Below are positions 1 through 12,308 of a DNA stretch of 64,000 bases, piece by piece. The translations under genes were made by a program, and so were the position numbers. How positions within the stretch are numbered: position 1 is the stretch's first letter; every line of letters begins with the position of its first letter. The stretch lies in the NCBI RefSeq assembly GCF_905147045.1, contig NC_065905.1:6572001-6636000 (forward strand), written 5' to 3'. The notes beneath the pieces were generated by a model. That model saw only the letters and a program-made list of their open reading frames with translations, was not told the DNA's origin and did no database searches. Source of the stretch: Nymphalis io. Lineage: Eukaryota; Arthropoda; Insecta; Lepidoptera; Nymphalidae.

Positions 1-94
1 GAGCACTATATAATATCATCTTCCTATGGTACGAAAATATACCACTCAGCATTACAGCATATACATTCTAAAACCAAACAGCTAGAGTTCTAGC

Positions 95-170
95 TAGTGT
101 ACTGCTGTGTTCTAGTTTGCTGTTGTAATGAGCCAGTTTAATTACAATCATAAGAAAATTTTGTTGGTGA
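95..170 (+). repeat. Degenerate family B fragment
   Basis: A stretch with GAGCCAGTTTAATTACAATC and a preceding TACTGCTGTG resembles the middle of the family B repeat. It is short and strongly diverged. Confidence 0.3.
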
Positions 171-296
171 CACATTGGCGATGTTAGAAAAGATTTAAGA
201 CCCTGTGTCCTATAATCTGTGTATTATAAAGTGACACTTATCAACAAGCAATTCTTAGTTTGCCTTGCCTTAAAATGTCAATTAGTATAAACTTAC

Positions 297-421
297 TCAT
301 TTAATGTTTGCGCGATAGTAAAACCAGTAGAGGTCTCTCCATTTAAATCGCTCGTTGGTGGATAGCCCATTTCTATACCAGCGGAAACGACGTCGTGTGC
401 GAACCGAGGGGCGTAGCGGAA
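297..421 (-). CDS. GMC oxidoreductase coding exon (after the GMC signature)
   Basis: The acceptor is TTACAG before 421 and the donor is GTAAGT after 297. The reading FRYAPRFAHDVVSAGIEMGY, followed by DLNGETSTGFTIAQTLN, fits the GLD segment directly after the PLPVQK end of the previous exon. The 125-bp exon starts in phase 0 and leaves two bases (GA) for the next exon, which is not found in positions 1-296 and must lie outside the window. No stop codon is seen. It is too short to stand out as a long ORF and was found by following the protein family. Confidence 0.88.
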
Positions 422-3400
422 CTGTAATAAAAATCATATTTAAACATAATAAAATAAAAATAGTAAGTTGGTACTTCTACTAATCAAACACCGCCAACGG
501 GTTTACAAAATTACTATATATGAAATAGGAAATACACTACATATCAATATAATATGATGCTAAATTTCAATAGCAGTCATTAACATTTATGATCGGCGCA
601 ATTGTAAGGTTCACATTTATTGAAATTAATTAACTTATTGAGACAACTAACTTCGCACAGTTAAAATTAGGTTTTAATCTTCATTCGAAAAATTACGTAT
701 AAAACAATTATTATTGTAATACATTCAGTTTTAAACCAAGCTATTCTATTCGTTAGCACCTATTGTGTTTGATATCCTGTAATACGAGTATTTCTAAAAC
801 AACAAGTCCAATATTTTGACAATTTGCTCCGACTATATTGACAAATTAATGTATGTCTAAGAAATATATGTTTCATATCAATCGGATTAGTAGTTTTTCC
901 ATACTGGAAAAAACACAAAAAGCCAATATTTTAAAGTATATTTGCAAAAACGGGATGCACTGCTAATGGTAACTTTGAGATTCATTAAAATGTCTTTATT
1001 GTTGAATAGCATATATAGCTTAATATATTCAATGTGTTAACCATTTTGTGACATAATATATTTAATACTATAATTAACATTTACATTTATTATTTTTTTC
1101 ATTCATGGTATATTATCTACTTATTTTTATTTTATAATAACAATTTTACTGCTTTAAAATATCTGGTTTAATGATACTTTACCATCAAAACAGAGTAACT
1201 ACTTTTATTTTTCCTAATTAGGCTTAATTGCAAAAAAAAAACTTTTTATGACACAAAGTATACCGATTTCATACGATCGTAATTGAATAATCAAAGTATA
1301 TATGTACATCTCGCTAGATATCACGATTAAGTCGTGTAAAAATAAACTAAATATTACATCTAACATTTATATAATTTATATTATTATATACAAGCTAATA
1401 GATCAGCTAGATTAATTTCGGGCGAGAACCACAGATTGTTTATTTATTTGTATTTATACATAATTCATCGCTGACCAAAAGATGAATCTTTTACAATAGA
1501 CAGTTACCAATAATCAACATTAAATTTATAGATAATAGAGGAAACATAAAATTATCATAGCCGTATAATAATAGCACACCATTAACCCAATTAAGCGAAA
1601 CGGTTTGTTAAAGTAACTCATGTTTCACTGATAAGTAGAAACCATATAACTCATGTTTCACTGATAAGTAAAAAAGTTATTTCATTTGCTTTTCTTAAAT
1701 TATATGTGTAGTTAGCGTCGTTGGTTCGTTAAGAATTGCAAATCAATCTTATACTTTTAACTTAACTTTGCCTAGTTCAATGGCAAATTCGCGATTTTTG
1801 CAACTGCTAAAAAGTTATATGACGAAATCATATAAATATACATATCATTAGGCTAAAAATGCGTGATATGTGTCGAACATTCGTAAATAATATCTTACTT
1901 TCTGCACTGGTAAGGGACCTCCAACATTGTGATACTGTCCCGAGACTCCCTTGTCAATTTCTCTATTGTCTTCACTCTTTAGGAAGTAGGGGAGCACTTC
2001 GAACCATGACCATCCGGTCGCACCATTAACCGCCCATCCATCATAGTCAGCAGCATTGCCTCGCATATACATCATACCATTTATTGTCGAACAGCCTCCT
2101 GTATAACAATAAACATATCTGATAAAGAAAAATATAAAAATAATAAATAAATATATGTACACATTGGTACACTAATTTAAAACATAACAAGGCCGCAAAT
2201 AAATTATTAATTTAAGAACTTGATCATGTAAGATAATATGATGATGATCTAAAACAGAGGTTAAAAACGCAATTTTATTGTTTCCAATAATCAAATTTAT
2301 CGTTGGCGATGGCATATTCACAACATCACGTACAATATCAACCATATTATATTTATGCAAATGTAGTCAGCAACGTCGGAACTCGGTAATAAATATACTA
2401 GCAGTATAATAAAATATACATCATAATAATTTTCGCATTTTGAGTCAAAATTGTTATTTACATCTGCATTTGAGGATTTAAATTGACCTTGCACTATGTT
2501 TAAGCGCATATAACAGGCTATAATATTGAGGTCAGCGATTCGGTTCCTAACTTAACAAATATTGTAATTATGTACGTGGTTCTACGACACAAACTAAATT
2601 GAACGATCTCTTTAATGTTACTTTCAACAATACCCACCAAGCATTTTTCCTCTGGGCCACGAACAAACATTATCACTATCCTTACAGGCCTTTTCCTGTG
2701 GCACCGTATAGTAAGACCAGTCTGTTTCGTTTCGGCCCCAATACGCTGTAACCCACGCTGGTACTGCTGACTGGGTAGGTTCGTCTCCGCCAGCTTCTAA
2801 CAAAAGTACCTTAAACATGACAGTTAATTAGACTTGAAATTTTTGCTTTAAGTATAATGATTTGTATACCTCCTTCGATTTTCATGAAAATCTTTTATGT
2901 GTAATTTAAATTGTAGTCCGGCCGTTTAGAGAATGCGTCCCTGTAAGGTCCATGAACAAATGGACGATGTAACTTGAAAGTATAAATTTATAGATTCTTT
3001 TTGTATTTCGAAGCGTGACTGTGGCGATAAGTTTATGAATGTGTGTGTTTGTGGTCACTATCAATGAAAATTTTGAAATACAATTATTTATAGTTTTATT
3101 ACAAGGCCGTATTAACAATTGCCTCAGTAACCTTATAAAAAAATAAAAATAAGACAAAAATAATTTGCATAAAATAAAGATTTATTTTTAAATGTGTATT
3201 AATTAAAACGAACGTTATAATTTATTTACTTTATTAATTACTTTTATTATTTAAATTTAAAAAAAACATGTTAGTACAAATCGTTATATATATTCGTTAA
3301 AATATACTCCAAGCTTTGTCCCGTTAGTAAATTAGTCCTTGGAATCATGTTGATATGATATTAAAATGATTCCATGTGATTTGACAGTAGCTAGATAATA

Positions 3401-6400
3401 TTACAGAATGTAGGTGCATTGCGTATGTGTAAGGAAGGAGACTGCGTATGTGTGTGTAAGTAGTGTCTATAACGGATGCCCATACAATAAAAAATAAGCC
3501 TGTAGAGTATTAAAAGATAGACGAAACCAGAGTAGACATGGCTTAATGTGATAATAAAACAAAAAAACAGACAAGCAAATAGGCCACCTGACGGTGAGTG
3601 GTCAACTACGTTCACAGACATTAGCACTGTAAGATAAACTTCTTACTGGGCACCGCCTACCTCGAAATCTAAGATCTTATGTCTAATACTGTGTATACCT
3701 AGTTCCTCGCCACTTAAACCTGAACTATACAAAATTTGGAGGCAGAATAACTGATGAGCAGGTACCCATCCAGACGGTAGCACTTTGTCACCTAAATTTA
3801 CGTAACTTATACTTATTGTATAAATTTTACGTCACTTCTAATAGAAAGAATAAGCATATGAAATATCGCTGCCACTGAAAAAAATGTATCTATGTTGTCT
3901 GAAACGATCAACGCTTCCGATGTATTTAAACCAGTAGAGCTATTCTATAAGAACAAACTTGACTCACCGCAGCACACGATCGTGATATGTCAGAAAGAGA
4001 TATGCGACGTTAACCATAATAATAATATAATTTTAATTATTTCATGAGCCAAAATTGCGTATCACTAAGTTAGTTTTTAACATATTACGAGTAAGATACG
4101 AATTCATATCTTATAGAAAAGTACTGCAGCTAAGTACGTTTTATCCGATACCGTGAAATATAGATATTTATATAACTGTAATAACTTCTATGTAGAATAT
4201 TATGTGAGATTTTCAACATGTAAACGTAAATAATATAGCTATATCTAGAAAAATATATAAATAAATCAGCTGTATATAAAAATAATATGTGCATATAATT
4301 AGCAGTCTTTTCTTGAAGTTCGAATATATAAGAAAAATGGAAAAGTAACAGAAATTACTTAATTATTTTGTTCGAAAATTTACATTAGATATTAAAATCC
4401 CGCTCAAATCTAAAACAATTATATTATATTCAACATCTGTGAATAAAAATAAAGTTGATGATTTTGTAACTTAAACTATTAAATATTTAAATTTAGGGTT
4501 ATAGGGCTTTGCGCTGGAAAAAACTTGTAAAACTTTGTGCAAGCCCGCCAGGGTTGGCACCCGCACATCATTAAACATCGCTTAGCACTTCTTATTTTAT
4601 TGTTGTGTTCGGTTTGAAGGGTGAAACAGTGTAATTACAGGCACGAGGAACATAAGTTCTTAGTTTCCAAGATTGATAGCCCATTGGAATGATTAAACCT
4701 CTAAGGCCGGTGGTGAAGGTACAACTTACCAGTTGAAAATAAAATTATGTTGCGTGTGAATGTTTTTATAATAATTTTCTTACAAAATTAAAGTGTTCAA
4801 CATTATGCTTGAAGTATATGTAATTACTTGTACTAAAAAAAAATATTTATATTATATCTACTCAAAATAATATGAATCACAATTTATTATACTAGTGGTA
4901 GCTTTGTGCAAGCTCTTCTGGGTAGATACCACCCACTTATCGGATGTTCTACCGCAAAACAGCAGTACTTGTTATTGTTGTGTTCCGGCTTGAAGGGTGA
5001 GTGAACCATTGTAATTACAGGCACAAGAGACATAAGATCTTAGTTCCCAATGTTCCATATGGGCGTTGGTGACCACTTACCATCAGGTGGCCCATATGCT
5101 CGTCTGCCTACCTATTTTATAAAAATATAAATAAAAAATACAACATCTTTTGCAATTACACAATAATAAGAAATAAGTCCCCACAGTATCTCATAATTAC
5201 CCCCAAGAAACAATAAACCGCGTGTATGCGGAAGTACGCGTTTAGTCGACATGCTTGATTACATGAACAAAATAAAAAATATCAATGAGGCGGCATTATT
5301 GTGCTCTTCAAATTGGATGTCGTAATTTTTACGCCTCAATAATATAACAGTATTAATAATATATAAGTAGTTCTCCTGTAGGATTCCGGGCACAGCGACC
5401 TTTCTCAACGGAGTCTAGTCAACTGTACTGGAGATATCATGGCGGTCAGCACGACAGCATAATCATCACAATGTACATACTCTATGTCGTAATTGTCTTG
5501 ACTTAACATACGAAATTAATACATCGTTTAATAGCATTTTTATTGTGAGATATAAATGAAAATTGCAATAATCATTAAGTTTTTAATAATTATAACTTTT
5601 TTAATTAAATAAATGTTCCATTCCATTAATTATCATATTGTTCAAGATATCTACTATTGTGTTACATAATATATCGTAGTAGAATAAACATCATTATGCA
5701 CTTCTAAATTTGAAATCATTTATCTCATGTATCAAATTGCTCAGATATGCGCCATAAAAAATAAAAATTAACAGAAACACAATCATAAGATTTAATGTCC
5801 GAAATGGTGCATGGAAAAGCTTGTAATTTTGTGTACAAAAGAAAATAATCATCATGAGACATACTTTCCATTGAGGGTTTTCTGATAGTCTTGCCGCGAC
5901 AACTGATCCAGCGGTGCCACCGCCAATGACAACAAAATCGTAACTGTCATCTGGTTCATCTCTATTGGTTATCCGGTTGCAGGGATCCGCGAGGTCACAT
6001 CTCCCATTAATGAATGACTCCAAAATGCTCATGAACAGCAGGAATTGACTTGAGCAGCCAAGGGTCATGGATGGCCCCACTTCCCGAATCGGGCACGGAC
6101 ATGACTGTAAAAGAATTGCTTATTATATTATAAACTAGATAAAAGGTACAAAAAAAAACAAACTAGAAATGTTTTTTTGGATAGGGAACTGTAAAAAATG
6201 TCTTAACAAATTAAAAAAATTCCACAAAGTGATCCTAATCATGACTTATCCGAATTCATTGGATGTTAAATTTTGGAAAAAATAAATAAAATAAAAATAA
6301 AAATTTTGTGTAATACGTGACGTATCAAGTAAGCCAGTAAATGATACATATTTTTTGTTTTTTTAAATAAAATTCATCCTTTAAGGCTTTTCAAGAGGAC

Positions 6401-7538
6401 CTATGATTGAGGATTAAGAAATTGTCACTCCCACTTCAAACGAAGTATTCCTTATTTTCGAATTTTAATTAATAATTATTATAATCACAATATATTATCT
6501 CATGTCTCCTTGACGACGAACCACGAAGGAATATCGAATACTACAGTCTGAACTTTTATAAACGTAGTTTTTAGTAAAACCAACAACCATATCGTCCGCT
6601 ACACTTTTACAACGGAAATCAACAGTTATTTATATTAATAAATTATAACCAAATTTAACTTGTAATTATAATAATAATAATATTTTTTTATAATATCCTG
6701 AGACATTTTTCAAACACTGCCATCTGATCCCAAATAAGGCTTGTACAGAGCTTGTACTATGGAAACTAGACAACTGATATACTACATATACTATTTTCTT
6801 TTGTAAATACATACTTTTATAAATAATTACACCCAGACTCAGGACGAACATACATGTTCATGCACACAAATATCTGTCCTGGGTGGGAATCGAACCCACA
6901 ACCTTCGGCGTGAAAGGCAAGCGTCCACCAACCACGCCAGCCGTCTCGTCAGTTATAAATATTAGATTAAATAAAATAATCTTAAAATATATAATTATGC
7001 TAGCACTGCTGAGTATTTCCTCAAATAAACGTAAGATCGAGCGAAGGCCAAGCATAGGTTTTGACAAGCAAGGAATATATTAAGGGCATACACATTGAAT
7101 CTATCGAGACACGAAAACGTAAGAAACATCGACTCCGTCCGACTCTCACTTGACCGGTTTCTATAAATGAATACCATACATAACAGTAATATACTATATT
7201 TAAATAATAAAAGAATATTTATTAGCTGCTTATAGTTATATGAAGATTGAATATAGTCTTACGTTTCATAATAAATATGAATTATAAAAATATCAAATTT
7301 TTCTGACAACGTCATTACGATCGCAGAATAATTACCAATATATTTTGTGGGTTTACTTACTAGTATATATTTAAAAAAATTGTACAATATATTAAATCAT
7401 AGTAGGTTAATTAGCTAGGTAAACTATTGCATTTTTTTTAATTGAAATTAAATATTCAATAAAAAAAAATCTGACTGGATTTCGGCCACAGTGGTCATTC
7501 TTATCGACAAGTAGCTAGACAAGGATAATGTGGATATA

Positions 7539-7598
<60 letters not shown>

Positions 7599-10500
7599 CC
7601 CTCACTTTCATAGACGTCATATCTCTGATGCAAATGCTTTTTTTTGACCACTTTTGCATACAGCATACTGTCAACATTTTATTACCAGGCTGCTGCAGAG
7701 ATTTTGTGATACATATATAACCTATAACTTCTATTTGCTAAATCAATGATTTGAATCTGGTACCAAGGGATATGCAGTCATACAAGCTATCTGCTACACC
7801 TACGAGATATCGAAAAATATATATTCGTATAAGGCATGTATAGTATCTCTAGAGAAAACAATAATAGACTATCTGTAGTGACACTCGAGATGTCGACATA
7901 CTTAATTGCGTCACATTGTAAAATAATAATAATATAAATTATCTATACTTACTCGATTGCGAACAATGAAACAAATAATTGTTAGTTATAAAATAATATT
8001 AATATATAACACTTTTATTACTAATGTAACTTAAGACTAAAAAACAACAACTGTATTTTTTAATTGTGTTTTTAGAAAAATATTTGAATAATCACGAATT
8101 AAATTACGAAACACCCACTTAATGTAATAAAAACTTGGATTTTCCGCGGTATAACAACAGCTATTATTCTGATAGATATCTTTAGGTAAAAATGTGTATG
8201 TTCTATTAATAAAATTGATTTTAAAACTATGTAAATTATTATTAAACGCTTTATTCTAAATAATTAATAATAATAATATAATAATTTAACTGTCCGTTTG
8301 TGTCCCACCGCTGGGCAAAGCCTCTTTTCTTATATAGAAGGCTTCTATAGGATAAATCTCGTGATTATCCGAACATTGGTTTCTGCGATTCTACATGACG
8401 ATAACATGTAAAATTTGGTAAATGTATAGAGTTTGGTTCCAAATCCTAATCGTTTATAATGTAAATTTTCGAAACATAACAAAACATTATCTTCATGTGT
8501 GGTTTTGCAACTCTTGACTAATTTTATGTGTCTTCATCTGCTAAATAGAAACATTTCAAAGAGTCAAATTTCAACTGTTTTTTAAACCAGTTCCACCCAA
8601 CTGATCGAGCTAAATTTGAAATAAACGTACGAAACCCTCTTCACGCAAGCGCGATTGGCACTTGACCTGTACTATCGACGGTCCTTCACTTGACATAACG
8701 TTTTTGCTTCTTCGCTTTAACATACATACCGGAACGCGGTAATTTGTGTAGGGCCTGTATATATTCTCATGTTATATTCAAGTATTAATTAACGCAAATA
8801 GAAAGATGTTCATGTTTGAAAGATTTAGTAAAATAACATATATTTGCGTTCATCGTACACGGCCGTCCACACTTGGTTCGATTTGTAGCATATTTGCGAT
8901 TCGTTTTAGTAATATTTGTAATATTTGAGAATAAATATTTAGTCAAACAAAGTAATGTCTCTAAGCGAATACCAAATTAGAAACATTAAAAATAAATAGA
9001 AAACTATATATAGCTCGCTAGCAATCCAACATGACAGTAGAGTTTTTAAGGCCCACAATTTTACGGTTACGTTAATTTTACTGATGGCGTTCTATGGGGA
9101 GGTTTTATTTCGTCCAGCAGTGGACGGCAAAATGCTGAAAAAAAAAAAGAAAAAAAAACTATTTTACGGACTTTCCGAGGTACAGAAGTGGGAAAACTAC
9201 CAACTTCCAGATTTCAGGTTTACTGAGTATTTTCGGAGAGAACAACACAGAAACTTTTTATTAGCCCAACCCAGGACTCAGGACCTTAAAATCTGCCCTA
9301 TGAGATGGCCACTAGATCAAGAAGTCAGTTAATAATATTAAACAATAATTATTACAAAGATCTCAATACGATACACGTTCATATCTACTGTTAGGAATCT
9401 AATATAGTATTTATTTATATTATTATAGGAAATAGTTGATTCATAATAAATATACAATATAATAAAAACTGTTGTCTCTCAACATTAAAACAACACATAA
9501 TTGTTATTGTAAATTGTAATAATCTCTTTGAAAACCTTAATGACTGTGATGATCATCAATTGATAAAATTAACAAAGGAATGTAACTATAAAAAATATAA
9601 CTAATGACTAATATAAAAACTATTATCTATTTTAGTAAGGTAATAATGAATATGACGTAAACATTTTTTGGACCATTATTGTAATTTTTCAAGGTTAAAA
9701 CATTAATGCTAAATACAAATTTTCAAAACTATACGATAACAGAAGTACAGTACAGTAACAGCCTGTAAATGTCCCACTGCTGTACTAAGGGCTCCTCTCC
9801 CTTTTTGAGGAGAAGGTTTGGAGCTTATTCCACCACGCTGCTCCAATGCGGGTTGGTGGACTACACATGTAGCATAATTTCAGTTAAATTAGACACATAC
9901 AGGTTTCCTCACGATGTGTTCCTTCACCGAAAAGCACGAGATGAATTATAAACAGAAAGTAAGCACATGAAAATTCAGAGGTGCTTGCCCGGGTTTGAAT
10001 CCACATTCATCGGCTTAGACTCACGCGTTCTTACCACTGGGTCATCTCGGCTTACGATATACGATAAACGAGAATAGTATTTTTTATTTAGTGTATTTAC
10101 CTTTTTCATTTTATAATAAATATACGTTTTTATTGGAATATAAAGTTTAGTTTAATTTCTGCAATAGCCATAAAACACATAGGTACCAATTAATGGGCTG
10201 TTAAATTTACATTACGATAGACTTTAGTAAATAGGGATTTAACCTCGGAATGAAAGACTAGCTAAAGTCTATGTTTTGATCACGTTTTGACACTAAAAAA
10301 TTGTCTCAATAGTCTCATCAAATTACGTCAGTCAGATTTGGACATTATAAAGACGTATAAAATATTTCAAGAGACGTCAAAGACAGCAGGGCGTTAATAA
10401 CTGTTTCTACAACTATACCAAAAAGTGCTTACTGCAACACCAATGTATGTAATATCCTAATTTTCGAAAATAAATACAGGTAAGTCGGTTTTTTTGAGCT

Positions 10501-12289
10501 CTACCTCAAAAACGGTTGATTGTAAAAAATATTGCCTATGGGCTTTGTTGAGAATTTAAGCTTAGAAAACAGGATATTTACACAAATAACCCGTTTTTGT
10601 GATCTTTGACCTTAAATAACTTGAATCGCTAACACGAGAAATTTTAAAATGTCAAAACAAAAATGTATACATATTTGAAGCTTATTTATCTTATATTCTT
10701 ATTATATTTTTTTTTTATAAAATAGGAAGACGGACGAGCATATGGGCCACCTGATGGTAAGTGGTCACCAAACGCCCTTAGACATTGGCATTGTAAGAAA
10801 TGTCAACCATCGCTTACATAGCCAATGCGCCACCAACCTTGGGAACTAAGATTTTATGTCCCTTGTGCCTGTAATTACACTGGCTCACTCACCCTTCAAA
10901 CCGGAACACAACAATAATAAGTACTGCTGTTTTGCGGTAGAATATCTGATGAGTGGGTGGTACCTACCCAGACGAGCTTGCACAAAGCTCTACCACCAGT
11001 AAATTATTCCAGGGCGGTGTAACGTATTCATAACTAGAAATCAGTATAAAGTTCTTCCTTATAATATATTATATAATATAGCCGAAATGCGAATTGCTAG
11101 TGGTTAGAGCACATGAATCTGATCGGAGATTGCAAGTTCAAATCCGGGCGAGCACCACTGAATTTTCACGTTTTTATTTTATTATTGTTCTCGTGGTTGA
11201 CGGTGAAGGAAAATATCGTGAGAAAACCTTTACGTGTCGGAAATTCTGAAGCATCAAATCAACCTGCATTGAACCAGCGTGGTGGAATAAGCTCCTAGAT
11301 CTTTGAAGGAGAGTAGGCCTTAGCTCAGTAGTAGCATGTTTACATGCTGATGTTTTACTTTGTACTTTACATACATCTAGAATGATATTCGGTACATAAG
11401 ATAACACAATATATCGATATTCTCTTTGCATGTTACATAGAAGCAAGCTATAAGTATAAAATACAGTATCATGGATAAAAAATAGCATCCTATAAGAGTC
11501 TTGCTAGGAAAACAAAGTTAATACTAATAATAAAGACATTTACAAAGATAAAAGATTTGAAGTAAGACTTGACTATTTATTGTACCTACACTAGAATCGC
11601 GTGATATCAAAATTTACTTATTTTCTTAAGATGACTTTAGACATATTTTTAGTACACATGCATTGCATTTCGATGATATAACTTTCGTGACCCTCTTTTT
11701 ATAACAAAACTGCAAAACGTATGCGTGAACGTTCAACTTTCTTTTATTCTTTTTTAAATCGCAAAACCCGTTATGGCTTAGGAGAATATACTAGGGATTT
11801 CCTAAGCAAGAAAACAATTAATCAAATGTGTTAATGAGTTCAGACATTGCCGCGGCAATGAGCTCTTTGAAGAATTCACGACTTAATTGATTGAAAAGTT
11901 TACGTTTTACGTAATAATCTAGCTTCTTCAGTCAGAATATCAATGCAAATTTATTATAATGATAACTAACAAGACGCTTTTATCAAAAGAACCTAGCGCA
12001 CGAGCACAGGTGTCCTATCTATACCCTCACTCTCATAAACCGATGAGACGGCAAATCCGACACGAATCGGAAGAGCTTAGACGCAGGTCTAACAGGTTTA
12101 CACGCTTTCCGAGGAACAGAAATGCTCACTCACAAAACTTCCAATAACATTTTACTGTCCCGACATGGGATTTGAAACCAGGATCTTGAACATACGATGT
12201 AAGCTACCTATTATACTGTCAAAATATTATTTATAAACATTAAATAGTTTACATAAAATAAAAGAACTTACCTCCGCTGCTCTTATCAT
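297..12289 (-). CDS. GMC oxidoreductase, glucose dehydrogenase-like (multi-exon, C-terminal part outside window)
   Basis: This is a flavoprotein of the glucose-methanol-choline oxidoreductase family, closest in layout to insect glucose dehydrogenase [FAD, quinone]. Five coding exons join in frame on the minus strand: 12289-12272, 6104-5865, 2809-2638, 2098-1899 and 421-297. Phases match at each junction and all sites are GT/AG. The joined protein has an N-terminal hydrophobic stretch (FLLFMSILESF), then a CDLADPCNRI segment typical of insect GLD. The Rossmann FAD motif VVIGGGTAGSVVAARLSE comes next, then VLLLEAGGDEP, then the GMC signature GKMLGGCSTINGMMYMRG with DYDGWA, and finally STGFTIAQT. 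About 205 residues are visible. The family is about 600-630 residues long, so the substrate-binding part and the catalytic His lie beyond position 1. Substrate cannot be assigned; insect paralogues act on glucose, ecdysone or unknown alcohols. The large introns are full of SINEs. Confidence 0.9.
422..1898 (-). other. GMC intron, no gene seen
   Basis: AT-rich intron between the exons at 2098-1899 and 421-297. It contains one tandem duplication of a 33-bp unit (1614-1679); otherwise I see only low-complexity AT sequence. Confidence 0.7.
1614..1679. repeat. Two-copy 33-bp tandem repeat
   Basis: The unit beginning TAACTCATGTTTCACTGATA occurs twice in direct contact with few differences. Confidence 0.8.
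1899..2098 (-). CDS. GMC oxidoreductase coding exon with GMC signature
   Basis: The 200-bp exon begins after ATACAG and ends at AAA before GTAAGA. Its first two bases complete the Gly codon begun by the exon at 2638-2809, giving MLGGCSTINGMMYMRGN. It continues with DYDGWAVNGATGWSWFEVLP, YFLKSEDN and GGPLPVQK. This is the glycine-rich GMC signature and the FAD-contacting region. A Cys stands where many paralogues have Thr or Ser (LGGC rather than LGGT); this is a common variant. Confidence 0.92.
2638..2809 (-). CDS. GMC oxidoreductase coding exon (FAD-binding, LEAGG)
   Basis: This is a 172-bp exon with acceptor TTTAAG and donor GTGGGT. It reads VLLLEAGGDEPTQSAVPAWV and then ETDWSYYTVPQEKAC and VCSWPRGKML. 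The LLLEAGG strand binds the adenosine ribose of FAD in this family. A second GT four bases downstream would break the frame; GTGGGT is the only donor that yields the canonical LGGCS junction. Confidence 0.92.
3565..3792 (-). repeat. Family B repeat, degenerate
   Basis: The stretch reads AGGCCACCTGACGGTGAGTG, then a diverged body, and ends near ATGAGCAGGTACCCATCCAG. The family B poly(A) end faces left, so it lies on the minus strand. Confidence 0.6.
4530..4737 (+). repeat. Family B repeat, degenerate
   Basis: It runs from ACTTTGTGCAAGCCCGCC through TATTGTTGTGTTCGGTTTGA and GTGTAATTACAGGCACGAGG. It is truncated before the poly(A) end. Confidence 0.65.
4893..5127 (+). repeat. Family B repeat
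   Basis: A good copy from GTGGTAGCTTTGTGCAAGC to CTATTTTATAAAAATATAAA. An internal deletion removes part of the body between TTAGTTCCCAA and GGGCGTTGGTG. Confidence 0.8.
5865..6104 (-). CDS. GMC oxidoreductase N-terminal coding exon with FAD Rossmann motif
   Basis: This 240-bp exon (80 codons, phase 0 at both ends) has acceptor TTTTACAG and donor GTATGT. It starts SCPCPIREVGPSMTLG, includes the hydrophobic run FLLFMSILESFI and CDLADPCNRI, then YDFVVIGGGTAGSVVAARLS and NPQWK. The dinucleotide-binding glycines GxGxxG-like (GGGTAG) are intact. There are internal ATG codons, but the open frame runs back to the acceptor and the SCPCP start has the look of insect GLD N-termini, so the exon was extended to 6104. 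Confidence 0.9.
6667..6951 (-). mobile_element. Family C tRNA-derived SINE
   Basis: On the minus strand it begins GACGGCTGGCGTGGTTGGTG (A-box region) and has the B box GGGTTCGATTCCC. The body ATCAGTTGTCTAGTTTCCAT and GGGATCAGATGGC follow, and it ends in an ATT-rich tail. Almost full length and close to the copy at 21751. Confidence 0.85.
7472..7510 (+). repeat. Family D SINE fragment
   Basis: GACTGGATTTCGGCCACAGT resembles the tail part of family D. It is too short to be certain. Confidence 0.3.
7541..7594. repeat. (AT)27 microsatellite
   Basis: Uninterrupted AT dinucleotide run of about 54 bases in the GMC intron; length polymorphism is likely. Confidence 0.98.
8290..8346 (-). repeat. LINE/SINE tail-like fragment
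   Basis: GTGTCCCACCGCTGGGCAAA followed by GCCTC is the antisense of the cccagcagtgggac tail seen in many lepidopteran elements. The rest is not recognisable. Confidence 0.35.
9160..9335 (-). mobile_element. Family D SINE, 5' two-thirds, degenerate
   Basis: It contains GACTTTCCGAGGTACAGAAG, the body ACTTCCAGATTTCAGG, and CAGGACTCAGGACC where the antisense B box would be. It ends at GAAGTCAGTT, the equivalent of the family's GAGGCAGTC head. Just before it (9110-9160) is GTCCAGCAGTGGACGGC with a poly(A) run, a LINE-tail-like piece. Confidence 0.6.
9758..10053 (-). mobile_element. Family A tRNA-derived SINE
   Basis: Nearly full length. On the minus strand the head reads GCCGAGATGACCCAGTGGTA (A box) with B-box region GGATTCAAACCCGGGCAAGC. 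The body ends in the 3' tail (CAGTGGGACATT type) at the left. Moderately diverged. Confidence 0.88.
10707..11001 (-). mobile_element. Family B repeat, full length
   Basis: Poly(T) at the left (the poly(A) tail of the minus-strand element) is followed by AAATAGGAAGACGGACGAGC, the body, and the far end at CTCTACCACCAGTA. It is SINE-like in size (about 295 bp); I could not find tRNA boxes in it. Confidence 0.9.
11081..11340 (+). mobile_element. Family A tRNA-derived SINE, diverged
   Basis: The head GCCGAAATGCGAATTGCTAG with TAGTGGTTAGAG and B box AAGTTCAAATCCGGGCGAGC is followed by GGTGAAGGAAAATATCGTGA and a tail GTGGTGGAATAAGCTCC. It is older than the copies at 28752 and 49861. Confidence 0.8.
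11990..12215 (-). mobile_element. Family D SINE, degenerate
   Basis: It has CCTCACTCTCATAAACCGAT, GACGGCAAATCCGACACG, GCTTTCCGAGGAACAGAAAT and the antisense B box GGGATTTGAAACCAGGATC. The element sense is on the minus strand. It ends about 55 bp from the GMC micro-exon. Confidence 0.65.
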
Positions 12290-12308
12290 CTTTCCAACGT
12301 TTTGCGTC
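12272..12308 (-). CDS. Putative start micro-exon of the GMC oxidoreductase
   Basis: A 37-bp exon candidate lies between acceptor GTTTTAG and donor GTAAGT. It carries ATG at 12289 in a good context (A at -3) and encodes MIRAAE. It ends in phase 0, matching the phase 0 acceptor of the next exon at 6104, so the protein would start MIRAAESCPCPIREVG. The match of sites and phase and the right position upstream support it, but the region is short and the six-residue sequence has no family signature. RNA evidence would settle it. Confidence 0.5.

Larger units (their letters stand above)
2810..5864 (-). other. GMC intron with family B repeats
   Basis: A 3-kb intron, mostly AT-rich DNA. It holds three family B copies (3565-3792, 4530-4737, 4893-5127). 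No additional exon was recognised. Confidence 0.7.
6105..12271 (-). other. Large 5' intron of the GMC gene, rich in repeats
   Basis: A 6.2-kb intron between the putative start micro-exon and the first main coding exon. It contains copies of families A, B, C and D, an (AT)27 microsatellite and AT-rich filler. No other coding exon was recognised. Confidence 0.5.

Noticed and set aside
7448..7666. Open frame with IYIYIY run
   Set aside because: Created by translating the (AT)n microsatellite.
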